37,411 nt of DNA from Bacillota bacterium. GTDB taxonomy: Bacteria; Bacillota; DTU025. Both the position numbers and the translations under genes were made by a program. Numbering within the stretch: position 1 is the first letter of the stretch; every line of letters begins with the position of its first letter. The notes beneath the pieces are model-generated. The model was not told where the DNA came from. It did not search any database and saw only the letters and a list, made by a program, of their open reading frames with translations. Where the stretch lies: positions 1 to 37,411 of the forward strand of contig JAGVTS010000095.1 of the NCBI GenBank assembly GCA_019136685.1. Reading direction: 5' to 3'. This document shows, piece after piece, positions 7,004-15,561 of the stretch.

Positions 7004-8205
7004 TATCCGGCTGCTATCTGGGCCAGGGCGCCGGCGGCACTGCGAACGTCACCCATGGTGTTGAACCAACCGAAGCTGAAGCGGAGTGTACCGGCGGGAA
7101 ACGTCCCGAGCGTCATGTGAGCCAGAGGGGCGCAATGGAGCCCTGACCTCACCATGATTCCGAAATCCCTGTCGAGGAGAAAGGCCACCTGTGACGCGTC
7201 AGCCTGTGCAGATGTCAATCCCACCGATACAGTCGCCACTCGGTCAGAGGCGCACACAGGTGCACTGGTGTTCGTCTCCCACGGGCCGAATACTCGTATC
7301 CCGGGAATAGCGCGGACCATTTGCTCGAACTTGCTTGCGAGTCGTAGTTCGTGCATGCCTATCTGATTGACCCCGTTTTCGAGCACGAATCTGATTCCGG
7401 CGCCGAGCCCTGCTATCCCCAGTGTGTTGGGGGTGCCGGGCTCGAATTTGTCGGGCAAGAACCCGGGCTGGAACTCTTCATCAGATCGACTTCCTGTGCC
7501 GCCTTGGATAATGGCCGCCATCTCAGTTGCCGCGCGGGGGCTCAATACCATCCCGCCTGTTCCGGGCGGACCGTAGAGCCCCTTGTGCCCGGTAAACGCC
7601 AGCACATCTAGGGCCAGCGCACGTAGGTCAATGTCGATTACCCCAGCAGTCTGCGCTGCGTCCACTACCATTAAGACCCCGGCTTCCCGCGCTATGCCGG
7701 CAACTTCGGCGACAGGCATCACCGTGCCGGAGACATTGGAAGCGTGGGTCATCACGATCATCCGCGTGTTGGGCCTGAGAGCGCGACGCACATCGCGAGG
7801 ATCCAGCCTGCCCTGTGCGTCGCACTTGACCGCCGTGACCTCGGCAACCACGCCCTCCTCGGCCGACCTCAGGGGGCGCATCACTGAGTTGTGCTCCATA
7901 CTGGTAGTCACGACGTGGTCGCCGCGGCGGAGCAATCCATGTATGGCGAAATTCAGCGCGTAGGTGACATTGGGGGTGAATATGACTTGTTCGGCTCTGG
8001 ATGCGTGAAACAGCTGAACCACAGCCTCTCGCGCCTCGAAGACTAATCGGCCGGCGTCAAGACTGCTTCCGTAGCCTCCCCGTCCTGGGCTTGCGCCGAT
8101 GTCGCGCATGTAGCGCGCCATCGCCTCAAAGACCTCGGCGGGCTTGGGATAGGAGGTTGCCGCGTTGTCGAGATAGATACGCCTATTGGAGCCAGCGATA
8201 TCCAA
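7000..8205 (-). CDS. Cysteine desulfurase / selenocysteine lyase-like aminotransferase
   Basis: A 401-residue class-V aminotransferase fold enzyme using pyridoxal phosphate. YLDNAATSYPKP opens the protein. K208 in TGHKGLYGPPGTGG is the Schiff-base lysine, H104 in MEHNS stacks on the cofactor, and C358 in RSGLHCAPLAH is the expected persulfide cysteine. It best fits the EF2568-like subfamily (TIGR01977), which is known to co-occur with orphan SelD and selenium-dependent molybdenum hydroxylase loci. It lies divergent from yedE, tusA and DUF3343, so it likely mobilises selenium or sulfur for that pathway. It starts at TTG 8205 with GGGAGG upstream, behind a strong candidate promoter (8229-8257). 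The enzyme class is firm; the Se-versus-S preference is inference. Confidence 0.87.
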   Translation of the reverse strand: MDIAGSNRRIYLDNAATSYPKPAEVFEAMARYMRDIGASPGRGGYGSSLDAGRLVFEAREAVVQLFHASRAEQVIFTPNVTYALNFAIHGLLRRGDHVVTTSMEHNSVMRPLRSAEEGVVAEVTAVKCDAQGRLDPRDVRRALRPNTRMIVMTHASNVSGTVMPVAEVAGIAREAGVLMVVDAAQTAGVIDIDLRALALDVLAFTGHKGLYGPPGTGGMVLSPRAATEMAAIIQGGTGSRSDEEFQPGFLPDKFEPGTPNTLGIAGLGAGIRFVLENGVNQIGMHELRLASKFEQMVRAIPGIRVFGPWETNTSAPVCASDRVATVSVGLTSAQADASQVAFLLDRDFGIMVRSGLHCAPLAHMTLGTFPAGTLRFSFGWFNTMGDVRSAAGALAQIAAGY

Positions 8206-8228
8206 GGAATGCTCGCCTCCCGCAGCTT

Positions 8229-8257
8229 AGTATCGCCCCGGCCGTGCCGGGTGTCAA
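8229..8257 (-). promoter_or_regulatory. Sigma-A promoter for the cysteine desulfurase gene
   Basis: On the minus strand TTGACA (8257-8252) is a perfect -35 box. After exactly 17 nt comes GATACT (8234-8229), five of six to TATACT. Transcription would start about 15 nt before the TTG start codon's SD region. Confidence 0.6.
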
Positions 8258-8309
8258 CTATGCATAGGCAAGGACTATGGCTGACATGTACTCCATTAAC
8301 ATATGCTAT

Positions 8310-8339
8310 TTGTCGTGGTCTGCCGCCTCAACATATACT
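8310..8339 (+). promoter_or_regulatory. Candidate promoter for the yedE selenium operon
   Basis: TTGTCG at 8310-8315 and TATACT at 8334-8339 are separated by 18 nt, on the plus strand about 60 nt before the yedE start. Together with the minus-strand promoter at 8229-8257 this makes a divergent control region for the selenium block. Confidence 0.5.
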
Positions 8340-8398
8340 TGACGGTGCGGGCATTGTGAGATTGTGCACACATGCAAATGCATCAGGAAGGGACTGAT

Positions 8399-9487
8399 TT
8401 GGCGTTGGATCAACGTAGAGTCGTGCTGATAGCCGGCGCCGTCGCGGGCGCTCTCAGCTTCGTTCTGGTCGCAGCGGGAAACCCGGCGAACATGGGGATC
8501 TGTGTTGCATGCTTCATCCGGGATACTGCAGGCGGGCTCGGACTGCACAGGGCGGAGGTAGTCCAGTATCTTCGTCCGGAGATACCCGGCTTCATTTTAG
8601 GTTCTATGTTGGCTGCCCTGGCTGCGGGCGAATTCAGGGCGCGGGGCGGGTCTTCGCCGGTGCTCCGGTTTGTCTTGGGCTTCTTCGTGATGATAGGAGC
8701 GCTGGTCTTCCTGGGCTGTCCTCTCAGGATGGTCCTTCGCCTCGCGGGCGGGGATCTCAACGCCGTCCTGGGCATACTGGGCTTTACGGCGGGCATATTG
8801 GTTGGCGTCCTCTTCCTGCGGCGCGGCTTCACACTTGGCAGGAGCTCGCGTATGGGCGTAGGCAACGCCATGGCGCTCCCCGTACTTAGCGTGTTTCTGC
8901 TGATTCTGGCCGTCGTCGCGCCGGCATTCGTCTTCACGAGTTCCAAAGGTCCGGGATCGGCACACGCTCCCGTGCTCTGGGCGCTGGCTGCCGGCCTCGT
9001 TGTCGGCGCTCTCGCTCAGCGTTCGCGGTTGTGCCTGGCGGGTGGGATACGTGATCTGATCCTCATCCGTGATGCCCATCTGTTTCGCGGGTTTGCGGCC
9101 ATCTTCGTAGTCGCTCTCGTCCTTAATGTGATTTCGGGCCGGTTCCGACTGGGGTTTGAAGGGCAGCCTGTGGCTCATAGCGACGGACTGTGGAACTTCT
9201 TAGGCATGACGGCGGTGGGACTAGGCGCTGCTCTCCTCGGCGGATGTCCGCTGCGCCAGTGCATCCTGGCAGGGGAAGGCGATGCAGACGCAGCCATGGC
9301 GTTCCTCGGCATGCTTGTAGGCGCCGCGTTCGCCCACAACTGGAGCATAGCGTCGTCGCCGGCCGGCCCGACTGCCAATGGAAGAATCGCCATCGTTGTG
9401 GCTCTCGTCGTGATGGCCATAATCGGGTACATGGGCGCAGAGACGTCCGGGAAACCGAATCAACAACGAACTGCCGGGGAGGCGTGA
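8399..9487 (+). CDS. yedE: YedE-like selenium-associated membrane transporter
   Basis: A 362-residue polytopic membrane protein of the YedE/YeeE family (two-fold repeat, about 10 helices). Conserved cysteines typical of this transporter family are visible: ICVACFIRD (C35, C38), GCPLRM (C107), RLCLAGG (C212) and GGCPLRQC (C283, C288). The related YeeE moves thiosulfate; the branch linked to TusA/YedF and DUF3343 is annotated as selenium metabolism (TIGR04112) and may import a selenium compound. I prefer TTG 8399, which has AGGAAGGG six nt upstream, over ATG 8372, which has no SD. It is the first gene of a tight plus-strand set (yedE, tusA-like, DUF3343). The family call is strong; the substrate is inferred from context. 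Confidence 0.88.
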   Translation: MALDQRRVVLIAGAVAGALSFVLVAAGNPANMGICVACFIRDTAGGLGLHRAEVVQYLRPEIPGFILGSMLAALAAGEFRARGGSSPVLRFVLGFFVMIGALVFLGCPLRMVLRLAGGDLNAVLGILGFTAGILVGVLFLRRGFTLGRSSRMGVGNAMALPVLSVFLLILAVVAPAFVFTSSKGPGSAHAPVLWALAAGLVVGALAQRSRLCLAGGIRDLILIRDAHLFRGFAAIFVVALVLNVISGRFRLGFEGQPVAHSDGLWNFLGMTAVGLGAALLGGCPLRQCILAGEGDADAAMAFLGMLVGAAFAHNWSIASSPAGPTANGRIAIVVALVVMAIIGYMGAETSGKPNQQRTAGEA

Positions 9488-9491
9488 AAGA

Positions 9492-9797
9492 GTGCCTTAT
9501 CGCGTAGACGCGCGCGGGCTTTCCTGCCCACAGCCTGTGGTGATGACTAAGAAGGCCCTCGAGGCAATGGGACTTGGGGCAAAATCCAAGGCGCTCAGGG
9601 GATCGGAGGTCTCTGATGCTTCGGGACCCTTGGAAGCCATAGATGTCCTCGTAGACAACCGTACAGCCATGGAGAACGTGTCGCGGTTTGCCCGCCACAG
9701 CGGTTACGATGCAGATGTGGAGACCGTCAAGGAAGGCGATGACTGCTACATTGTTCGCATCTGCGTAAGGAGGCGGGCGCAGCATGGACGACCATAA
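9492..9797 (+). CDS. yedF: TusA/YedF-like sulfur or selenium carrier (single domain)
   Basis: A 101-residue TusA-fold protein. The CPxP signature is at the N-terminus (LSCPQPVV, C12), where the cysteine carries a persulfide or selenide group in characterised relatives. In many selenium loci YedF (TIGR03527) is about 200 residues, with TusA followed by a DsrE-like half. Here only the TusA half is present, with a short basic tail. It starts at GTG 9492, 4 nt after the yedE stop, with GGAGG inside the yedE end. It overlaps the DUF3343 gene by 14 nt, so the three are translationally coupled. Likely role: accept Se or S from the cysteine-desulfurase-like enzyme or from imported substrate. The function is inferred from context. 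Confidence 0.85.
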   Translation: MPYRVDARGLSCPQPVVMTKKALEAMGLGAKSKALRGSEVSDASGPLEAIDVLVDNRTAMENVSRFARHSGYDADVETVKEGDDCYIVRICVRRRAQHGRP

Positions 9798-10098
9798 TCC
9801 TACACCTGGGCTGACTCCTGTGTTCTTGATCTCGTTCCCCAGTGTTCATCATGCGTTCAAATGCGAGAGCGTCATGCGAAAGCCCGGACGCCGGATTCAG
9901 ATGATGCCCGTTCCCAGGAGGGTCAGTTCCAGCTGCGGGCTAGCCGTGGAGATACGGGCCGACGACATCGTGCACGGTCGGGATGTTGCTCGGGAGCTCG
10001 AGAGCGGCGGTGTGGATTACGAGGCGGTCTTCTTGCTCCGTCAGGATGGCCGGTATGAGTTGATGAGCGAGGGCACGGAGGAAAAGCGCCCGCGGTGA
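9784..10098 (+). CDS. DUF3343 protein, putative Se-carrier-like
   Basis: A 104-residue protein with the DUF3343 pattern: FPSVHHAFKCESVM near the N-terminus, then MMPVPRRVSSSCGLAVEI, whose SSSCG cysteine is the family's invariant residue. Family members sit almost always beside yedE, yedF and a class-V aminotransferase in selenium-using Firmicutes, and are annotated as putative Se/S carriers. It starts at ATG 9784, inside the end of the tusA-like gene, with GGAGG 10 nt upstream. It has about 10 extra N-terminal and 15 extra C-terminal residues relative to the core. A role in passing selenium between carriers is inference from gene neighbourhood. Confidence 0.83.
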   Translation: MDDHNPTPGLTPVFLISFPSVHHAFKCESVMRKPGRRIQMMPVPRRVSSSCGLAVEIRADDIVHGRDVARELESGGVDYEAVFLLRQDGRYELMSEGTEEKRPR

Positions 10099-10131
10099 TG
10101 AACAGAATACCACAGGAAAGGGGAGGGTGGT

Positions 10132-11928
10132 ATGAGGAGACTTGCGCGCGCGGACGTGCCCGTGGATGAGACGTGGAAACTAGAGGATCTGTTCCCCACA
10201 GCCGACGATTGGCAAAACGAGCTCAACGCTGTGTTGGGCGACATCCCCTCGGTGTCGGCATTTAGCGGGCGACTTGCCGAAGGGGCAGTGACGCTGCTTG
10301 AGTGCCTTGAGGCCATGGAAAGGCTCATGATGCGTATGCTCCGAGTGGGCGTGTATGCCTTTCTTCGTTTCTCTGAAGACGGATCCAATCCGGGAAACCA
10401 GGCGATGATGGGGCGGGTTTCGTCCGTCGAGGCGCAGATGGGGGCCCTTACCGCATTCATTCAGCCCGAGATACTGGCCCTGCCTGACGGCACAGTGGAG
10501 CGGTATCTTGAGGATGAACCGCGCCTTGAGCCGTTTCGGCGGCGCTTGGGGCAGATCCTATCGAACAAGCCTTACGTGCTGTCGCACGAAACTGAGGCGG
10601 CCCTCGCGGCTCTCGGCGAGGTGTTCGGAGCGCCGAATACCATCTATCAGCTCGGCAAGAGCGGCGACATGACCTTCGAGCCCGTGCAAGACTCAAAGGG
10701 GCAGGAGATTCCGGTGTCGTTCGCCACGTATGAGGAGACTCTGGAGCTTGCGCCCGATGCCATTCTCCGCCGCAGTGCGTATTCATCGTTCTCCGAAGGG
10801 CTGAAGCGTTATCAAAACTCTTTTGGCGGTGCTTTTGGCGCCGAGATCAAGAAGAACGTGGCCATTGCCAAAATCAGGAGGCACAAGTCCGCCACTCACA
10901 TGTTCCTGCATGAGCAGGAGGTTTCGGAGGAGTTCTACCACAACCTGGTGAGCACAATCCAGGCCGGGCTGGCCCCGCACATGCGTCGATATGTGGAACT
11001 GCGTAAGCGAGTCTTGGGCCTGGACAAGGTGATGTACTGCGATATCGAGGCCCCGCTTGACCCGGGCTTTCGGCCGGACATCGCGTATGAAGAAGGATGC
11101 GGGCTTATCCAGGACGCGGTCGAGATAATGGGCCCTGAGTACTCCCGGATAGTGCGGGACGCCCTTCAGGAGAGATGGATCGATAGGGCAGATAGTATCG
11201 GCAAGTCCACAGGCGGGTTCTGTGCGCCGGTGTATGACGTGCATCCATACATCCTCACCACCTGGGGCGCCAACATGCGATCGGTGTTTACCATCGCGCA
11301 TGAGCTGGGCCACGCGGTGCATATGGTGTTTTCCTCGCGCAACCAGCGGCTTATCAATACCGACATGTCGAGAGTATTTGTCGAGGCGCCGTCCACATTC
11401 AACGAACTGCTTCTGGCGCAACACATCTTGAGTCAGCAGTGTGACGGGCAGATGCGACGCTGGGTACTCATGCAGATGCTGGCCACCTACTACCATAACT
11501 TCGTCCGACACATGCTTGAAGCGGAGCTTACGAAGCGCGTGTATGCCCTTGCTGAGGAGGGCAACCCTGTCACCGCGGCACTTCTGTCGCAGCTCAAGGG
11601 GGAGATTCTGGAGGAGTACTGGGGCGGAGTCGTGGCAATGGACGACGGCGCCCGCCTCACGTGGATGCGACAACCCCACTACTACATGGGTCTCTACTCC
11701 TACACCTACTCCGCCGGGCTGGTGACTGCCACGGTGGTCGCCGAGAACTTAGCCAGTGACGGCCAAGCCGTGGCCGAGCAATGGGTCAGGGTTCTGAAGG
11801 CCGGCAGTACCAAGAAACCGCTCGATCTGGCGAAGATGGCGGGAGTAGACTTGGAAGACGAGGCGACTGTGCGGCGTGCCACGGACTATGTAGGCCGCGT
11901 CGTAGGCGAGCTCGTGCAGAGCTTCTAG
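10132..11928 (+). CDS. pepF: Oligoendopeptidase F (M3 metallopeptidase)
   Basis: A 598-residue cytosolic zinc peptidase of the M3B family, of the usual PepF length. It opens with the typical ETWKLEDLFPT segment, and the zinc site H390-E-L-G-H394 (in TIAHELGHAVHM) is followed about 25 residues later by FVEAPSTFNE, which supplies the third ligand. It cleaves short peptides of roughly 7-17 residues and contributes to peptide turnover. Start ATG 10132 follows GGGGAGGG. It lies 33 nt after DUF3343 on the same strand and might be co-transcribed, though it has no known selenium role. All active-site residues are present and the gene looks intact. Confidence 0.95.
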   Translation: MRRLARADVPVDETWKLEDLFPTADDWQNELNAVLGDIPSVSAFSGRLAEGAVTLLECLEAMERLMMRMLRVGVYAFLRFSEDGSNPGNQAMMGRVSSVEAQMGALTAFIQPEILALPDGTVERYLEDEPRLEPFRRRLGQILSNKPYVLSHETEAALAALGEVFGAPNTIYQLGKSGDMTFEPVQDSKGQEIPVSFATYEETLELAPDAILRRSAYSSFSEGLKRYQNSFGGAFGAEIKKNVAIAKIRRHKSATHMFLHEQEVSEEFYHNLVSTIQAGLAPHMRRYVELRKRVLGLDKVMYCDIEAPLDPGFRPDIAYEEGCGLIQDAVEIMGPEYSRIVRDALQERWIDRADSIGKSTGGFCAPVYDVHPYILTTWGANMRSVFTIAHELGHAVHMVFSSRNQRLINTDMSRVFVEAPSTFNELLLAQHILSQQCDGQMRRWVLMQMLATYYHNFVRHMLEAELTKRVYALAEEGNPVTAALLSQLKGEILEEYWGGVVAMDDGARLTWMRQPHYYMGLYSYTYSAGLVTATVVAENLASDGQAVAEQWVRVLKAGSTKKPLDLAKMAGVDLEDEATVRRATDYVGRVVGELVQSF

Positions 11929-12016
11929 TCGAAGTCGCCGCCTGGCTGTGGTAAACTGGTGTTTGCCGGGTGACGGCACTTGATTGGGCCCGCCGTGGAA
12001 TGGAGAAGTGTAGGCT

Positions 12017-13669
12017 TTGGCAGACAGATCAAATGGCAACCTCGCCAAATTCGCAGGCATAGTCGCGTTGGGCACGGTTTTCAGCAAGATCCTAGGCTTT
12101 CTGCGGGAGACATCATTCGCCGCCCAATTCGGGGCGAGCTACGCGACAGACGCGTACCTGGTGGCTATGATTATCCCGACGCTGATGCTGATGGGAGTGG
12201 GGCCCGCCGTTACCACCACGTTGGTGCCGGTCTTCGCCGACCTTGAGCGGCGGCGCGGCCGGGACGCGGCGTTTGCTTCGGTAAGCGCGATCATAAACGC
12301 ATGTTTCATCGTTTCAGGCGCGGCCATGGTTGCCGGCATGGTGTTCGCGCGCCCCGTGGTTCGGCTGGTGGCGCCCGGGTTCTCCGGCGAGGCATTTGCG
12401 CTTACCGTCGAACTCACCACCATCCTGTTTCCGATTGCGGTTCTGACAGTGATGGCACACTGCGTAACAGGTGTCTTACATGCAGTGGGCAGGTTCGCGG
12501 CCCCGGCCGTGACCGGAATCGTGCAGAATGTAATCATCATCACTGCGATCGTGGCATTCGGCCCGCGGTACGGAATTCAGGCGGTGGCAGTAGGCACTGT
12601 ACTGGGTTCCCTGAGCATGCTGGCCGTGCAGTGGCCGGCCCTTCGCGCGTGCGGCTACAGGCACCGGTTCGCGCTGGACTGGAACGACACGGGGCTGCGC
12701 CAGGTGGGTCGGCTGATCGGACCGATCATCCTAGGCACGGCGGCATCGCAGGCAGGCGGTCTTGTCATTCGAGCCCTGGCATCGCGCCTGCCCGAGGGCT
12801 CGATCACATATCTCAACTACTCGCAGCGACTGGCGGCGCTGCCGGTGGGCGTGTTTGGAACTGCCTTGACAACTGTCCTTTACCCAACGCTTGCCCGTCT
12901 GTACTCTGAGGACAAGTCCGAATTCTCTAGAACCTTCAGGCGCTCGATTGGAATCGTCTTCTTCATACTACTGCCCATGGCGGCGGGACTGATGATCCTG
13001 GCTGCGCCCGTGGTGCGGCTGGCCTTTGAGCGTGGTGTTTTTACGGCGGAGGCCACTTCCGCTACTGCCGTCGCGCTGGTGTACGCAGCCATCGGGATAC
13101 CCTTCACGGGTCTCGCGGACCTTACGTCGAAGGCTTTCTACGCCACGCACGACACCCTCACTCCAGTGTTCGTGAACGTGGGCGCCGTGGGCGTTAACGT
13201 CGGGCTCAGCCTGACGCTTGTAGGGAGTATGCAGCACGCCGGGCTGTCGCTTGCTGCATCCTGCCAACCCATCGCTTCGTTCATGATCCTGCAGGCAATC
13301 TTGAGGCGCCGGGCGGCCGCATCCCAACGCCAGAGCGCGCCCACCGGCTCCACCGCTCGCGCTGCCTGGGGGCAGACCTCCGGGGAAACCGGGTCCCCGC
13401 GGGTCGGGGGGTACAGCCTAGCCGCATCACTTGCCAAGTCAGTAGTGGCGGCGGCGGTCATGTGGGCGGCAGTGTCGGCACTTGACCCGTGGTTTGCCGC
13501 GCGCCTTCCGCAGACGGGCACAATGGCCCAGGCTCTGCGGTTGGCTGCTTCTGTGGGCGTAGGCGGAGCGGTGTACTTCGGCATGGCCGCCGTGCTCAGG
13601 AGCGACGAACTTGCATTTGCGGCCGGAGCCGTGCGAAGTCGGTTGGATCGCGGCAGGCAGGCGCGCTGA
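12017..13669 (+). CDS. murJ: Lipid II flippase MurJ (MviN)
   Basis: A 550-residue integral membrane protein of the MOP superfamily with about 14 helices. The N-terminal block is typical of MurJ: GTVFSKILGFLRE, then ATDAYLVAMIIPTLM. SKAFYATHDTLTPVF, also typical, lies near residues 370-385. MurJ flips the peptidoglycan precursor lipid II across the cytoplasmic membrane. A Pro/Arg-rich soluble insertion (about residues 430-470) before the last two helices is not conserved. The start is TTG 12017 (SD GGAG). A strong hairpin at 13690-13725 ends the unit. Alternatives within the family (polysaccharide exporters) are less likely given the N-terminal motifs. Confidence 0.9.
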   Translation: MADRSNGNLAKFAGIVALGTVFSKILGFLRETSFAAQFGASYATDAYLVAMIIPTLMLMGVGPAVTTTLVPVFADLERRRGRDAAFASVSAIINACFIVSGAAMVAGMVFARPVVRLVAPGFSGEAFALTVELTTILFPIAVLTVMAHCVTGVLHAVGRFAAPAVTGIVQNVIIITAIVAFGPRYGIQAVAVGTVLGSLSMLAVQWPALRACGYRHRFALDWNDTGLRQVGRLIGPIILGTAASQAGGLVIRALASRLPEGSITYLNYSQRLAALPVGVFGTALTTVLYPTLARLYSEDKSEFSRTFRRSIGIVFFILLPMAAGLMILAAPVVRLAFERGVFTAEATSATAVALVYAAIGIPFTGLADLTSKAFYATHDTLTPVFVNVGAVGVNVGLSLTLVGSMQHAGLSLAASCQPIASFMILQAILRRRAAASQRQSAPTGSTARAAWGQTSGETGSPRVGGYSLAASLAKSVVAAAVMWAAVSALDPWFAARLPQTGTMAQALRLAASVGVGGAVYFGMAAVLRSDELAFAAGAVRSRLDRGRQAR

Positions 13670-13689
13670 GCCGGCAGGCAAGATCTAGT

Positions 13690-13725
13690 GAGCGGCGGCT
13701 CCGACCGCGTCGGAGGCCGCCGCTC
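13690..13725. terminator. Bidirectional hairpin between murJ and cstA
   Basis: GAGCGGCGGC at 13690 pairs with GCCGCCGCTC ending at 13725. An inner TCCGAC/GTCGGA stem brings the helix to about 16 bp with one bulged G. It lies between the convergent murJ and cstA genes, as expected for a shared terminator. The T-run is weak on both strands. Confidence 0.6.
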
Positions 13726-13754
13726 CCGATTATCTGTTCACCAGGGAATGTAGA

Positions 13755-15392
13755 TCAGGCTTTCATGTCGGGTCGGCCGAGCTTTCCTTGCTTCACTCTT
13801 CCGAGCACGTTAATGGCTTCTACGATCATCCAAAGCTCAAGCACGATAATGATCCCGTCTATCACAGCCAGTAGCGTGTTACCCGCGGCTATGTAGTTGC
13901 GGAGGTTGCCGACCATGCCCCAAGTGGTCATGAATATCATGAATATCATGGGAAGCATGGTGTACTGAGTGGGCTTGTTGTTCTCGGCCAAGTACACAGT
14001 GACTGTGAGCAACGCCAGTCCTGCAAGCAGTTGGTTGGTGGCGCCGAACAGAGGCCATATGACGTTGGCGCTGCCGCGGAAGGCCATGAAGTAGGCGCTG
14101 ACAACTGCGATTCCGGCGGCGATGTACTTGTTATCGAGCCACTTCTGCCCGATACTGTCGCCGAACTCGGAGATCACGTAGCGCTGCAGCCGGGTGGCAG
14201 TGTCAATGGTAGTGCTGGCGAAGCTGACCATGAAGACGGCCAGGATGTTGAGGGCCAGCGCCTTCGAGATGCCCAGCGTCTCGACGATTCTCGCGCCTCC
14301 TTCTGCGAATGTAGGAAGCGTGGGCACTTTGGCGTAGTTTGCATAAGTTGTGAGCCACGTCTCTTTGGATACGCCTGTGGTGACCGCGATGATAACCAGC
14401 GTTGCCAGGGCGGCCTCAAGCAGCATGCCTCCGTACCCAACCGGCAACGCGCTGGGCTCCTTGTCGATCTGCTTGGAGCTGGTGCCGCTCGATACCAGGC
14501 TATGGAAGCCGGATATCGCGCCGCACGCTATAGTGATAAACAGGAACGGGAACATGGAAGGCGCCCCGGCGGGCGATGTCACTACTGCCGGCGCGACTAT
14601 GGGCAAGGGCCGGGCGATTATCCCCACTATCAAGAGGACCATGGCCACTCCCAGCTCCAGCGCGTTAATGTAGTCGCGCGGCTGCAACAGACGTTGCACG
14701 GGCAACGTAGAGGCAAAGAACACATAGATCATGATTATCACGATCCACGCGGCCTTGCTGAGGGCGACCGGGATGTACAGGCCTATCCAGATAGTGAGGT
14801 ACATCAGGACTATCGCGACAATCGACCCTATTAGCAGGCTTCCCTTCTTCTCGTACAGATACCACGACAGCCCCATGGCTATCGCAATCTCGATCCAGAT
14901 CGGAAAGACGCACTGCGGATATTGTACAAACAGGTTGGCCATGAGGATCGCGAATATGGCGATTACGATCCATAGGCAGAAGAAGATGATCAGGAAGAAA
15001 AGCGACCGTGTGCGGGTATTCACTACTGACCCTGTGATGTCGCCAATGGACCTGCCATCGTGGCGCATTGAGAGGACCAAGGCTCCGAAGTCGTGTACCG
15101 CGCCTGCGAAAATCGACCCGAAGACCACCCAAAGCAAGGCAGGGACCCATCCCCATATCACCCCTAGCACCGGGCCGACAATGGGACCAGTGCCGGCGAT
15201 AGATGTGAAGTGGTGACCGGCAAGGATGAACTTGTTGGTGGGAACGTAATCCACACCGTCGTTGTGTTTCTCAGCAGGTGTAATGTTCTTGGTTGCCAGT
15301 TCGAATACCTTTGTGCCCAGCTTCTTTCCGTAGAGGTTGTACGCCAAGATGTACAGGGCGAACGTCACAACCATCACCAAGAGAGAATTCAC
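13755..15392 (-). CDS. cstA: Carbon starvation protein CstA family transporter
   Basis: A 545-residue polytopic membrane protein (about 15 helices). Signature blocks are NKFILAGHHFTSIAGTGPIV, GAVHDFGALVLSMRHDG and, near the middle, SGFHSLVSSGTSSKQI. CstA-type transporters take up peptides or pyruvate when carbon is scarce. This version is shorter than the about 700-residue enterobacterial protein, as in many anaerobes. The GTG start at 15392 has GGAGG 8 nt upstream. A possible promoter and an ATTTGG-N8-CCAAAT inverted repeat lie at 15499-15529. It sits downstream of the alcohol dehydrogenase on the same strand, but the 169-nt gap and own promoter suggest separate control. Substrate not determined. 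Confidence 0.92.
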   Translation of the reverse strand: MNSLLVMVVTFALYILAYNLYGKKLGTKVFELATKNITPAEKHNDGVDYVPTNKFILAGHHFTSIAGTGPIVGPVLGVIWGWVPALLWVVFGSIFAGAVHDFGALVLSMRHDGRSIGDITGSVVNTRTRSLFFLIIFFCLWIVIAIFAILMANLFVQYPQCVFPIWIEIAIAMGLSWYLYEKKGSLLIGSIVAIVLMYLTIWIGLYIPVALSKAAWIVIIMIYVFFASTLPVQRLLQPRDYINALELGVAMVLLIVGIIARPLPIVAPAVVTSPAGAPSMFPFLFITIACGAISGFHSLVSSGTSSKQIDKEPSALPVGYGGMLLEAALATLVIIAVTTGVSKETWLTTYANYAKVPTLPTFAEGGARIVETLGISKALALNILAVFMVSFASTTIDTATRLQRYVISEFGDSIGQKWLDNKYIAAGIAVVSAYFMAFRGSANVIWPLFGATNQLLAGLALLTVTVYLAENNKPTQYTMLPMIFMIFMTTWGMVGNLRNYIAAGNTLLAVIDGIIIVLELWMIVEAINVLGRVKQGKLGRPDMKA

Positions 15393-15498
15393 TTAGTTCA
15401 CCTCCGAATCGCATTTGGGAAGCCGTGGAAGACCGATGCTTCCTATTCCAACTGCTGATTCGGTACAAACTGATGGACTCCTGCTAATTTGCACCTGT

Positions 15499-15529
15499 TA
15501 TGTATAGTCATTTGGGACTGATGCCAAAT
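15499..15529 (-). promoter_or_regulatory. Candidate cstA promoter with overlapping inverted repeat
   Basis: On the minus strand TTGGCA (15527-15522) is followed by TACATA after 17 nt or TATACA after 15 nt. The same stretch contains ATTTGG-N8-CCAAAT (15510-15529), an inverted repeat overlapping the -35 box, placed where a repressor would act. Confidence 0.4.
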
Positions 15530-15561
15530 CATGCACTACAGGCGCATCAGCGAGTGCAGGA

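Noticed and set aside
10783-11679. A 298-residue minus-strand open frame
   Set aside because: It is antisense to pepF, whose zinc site and family motifs are intact; the antisense product has no recognisable domain.
14031-14834. A 267-residue plus-strand open frame
   Set aside because: It is antisense to cstA, low in complexity and without family resemblance.
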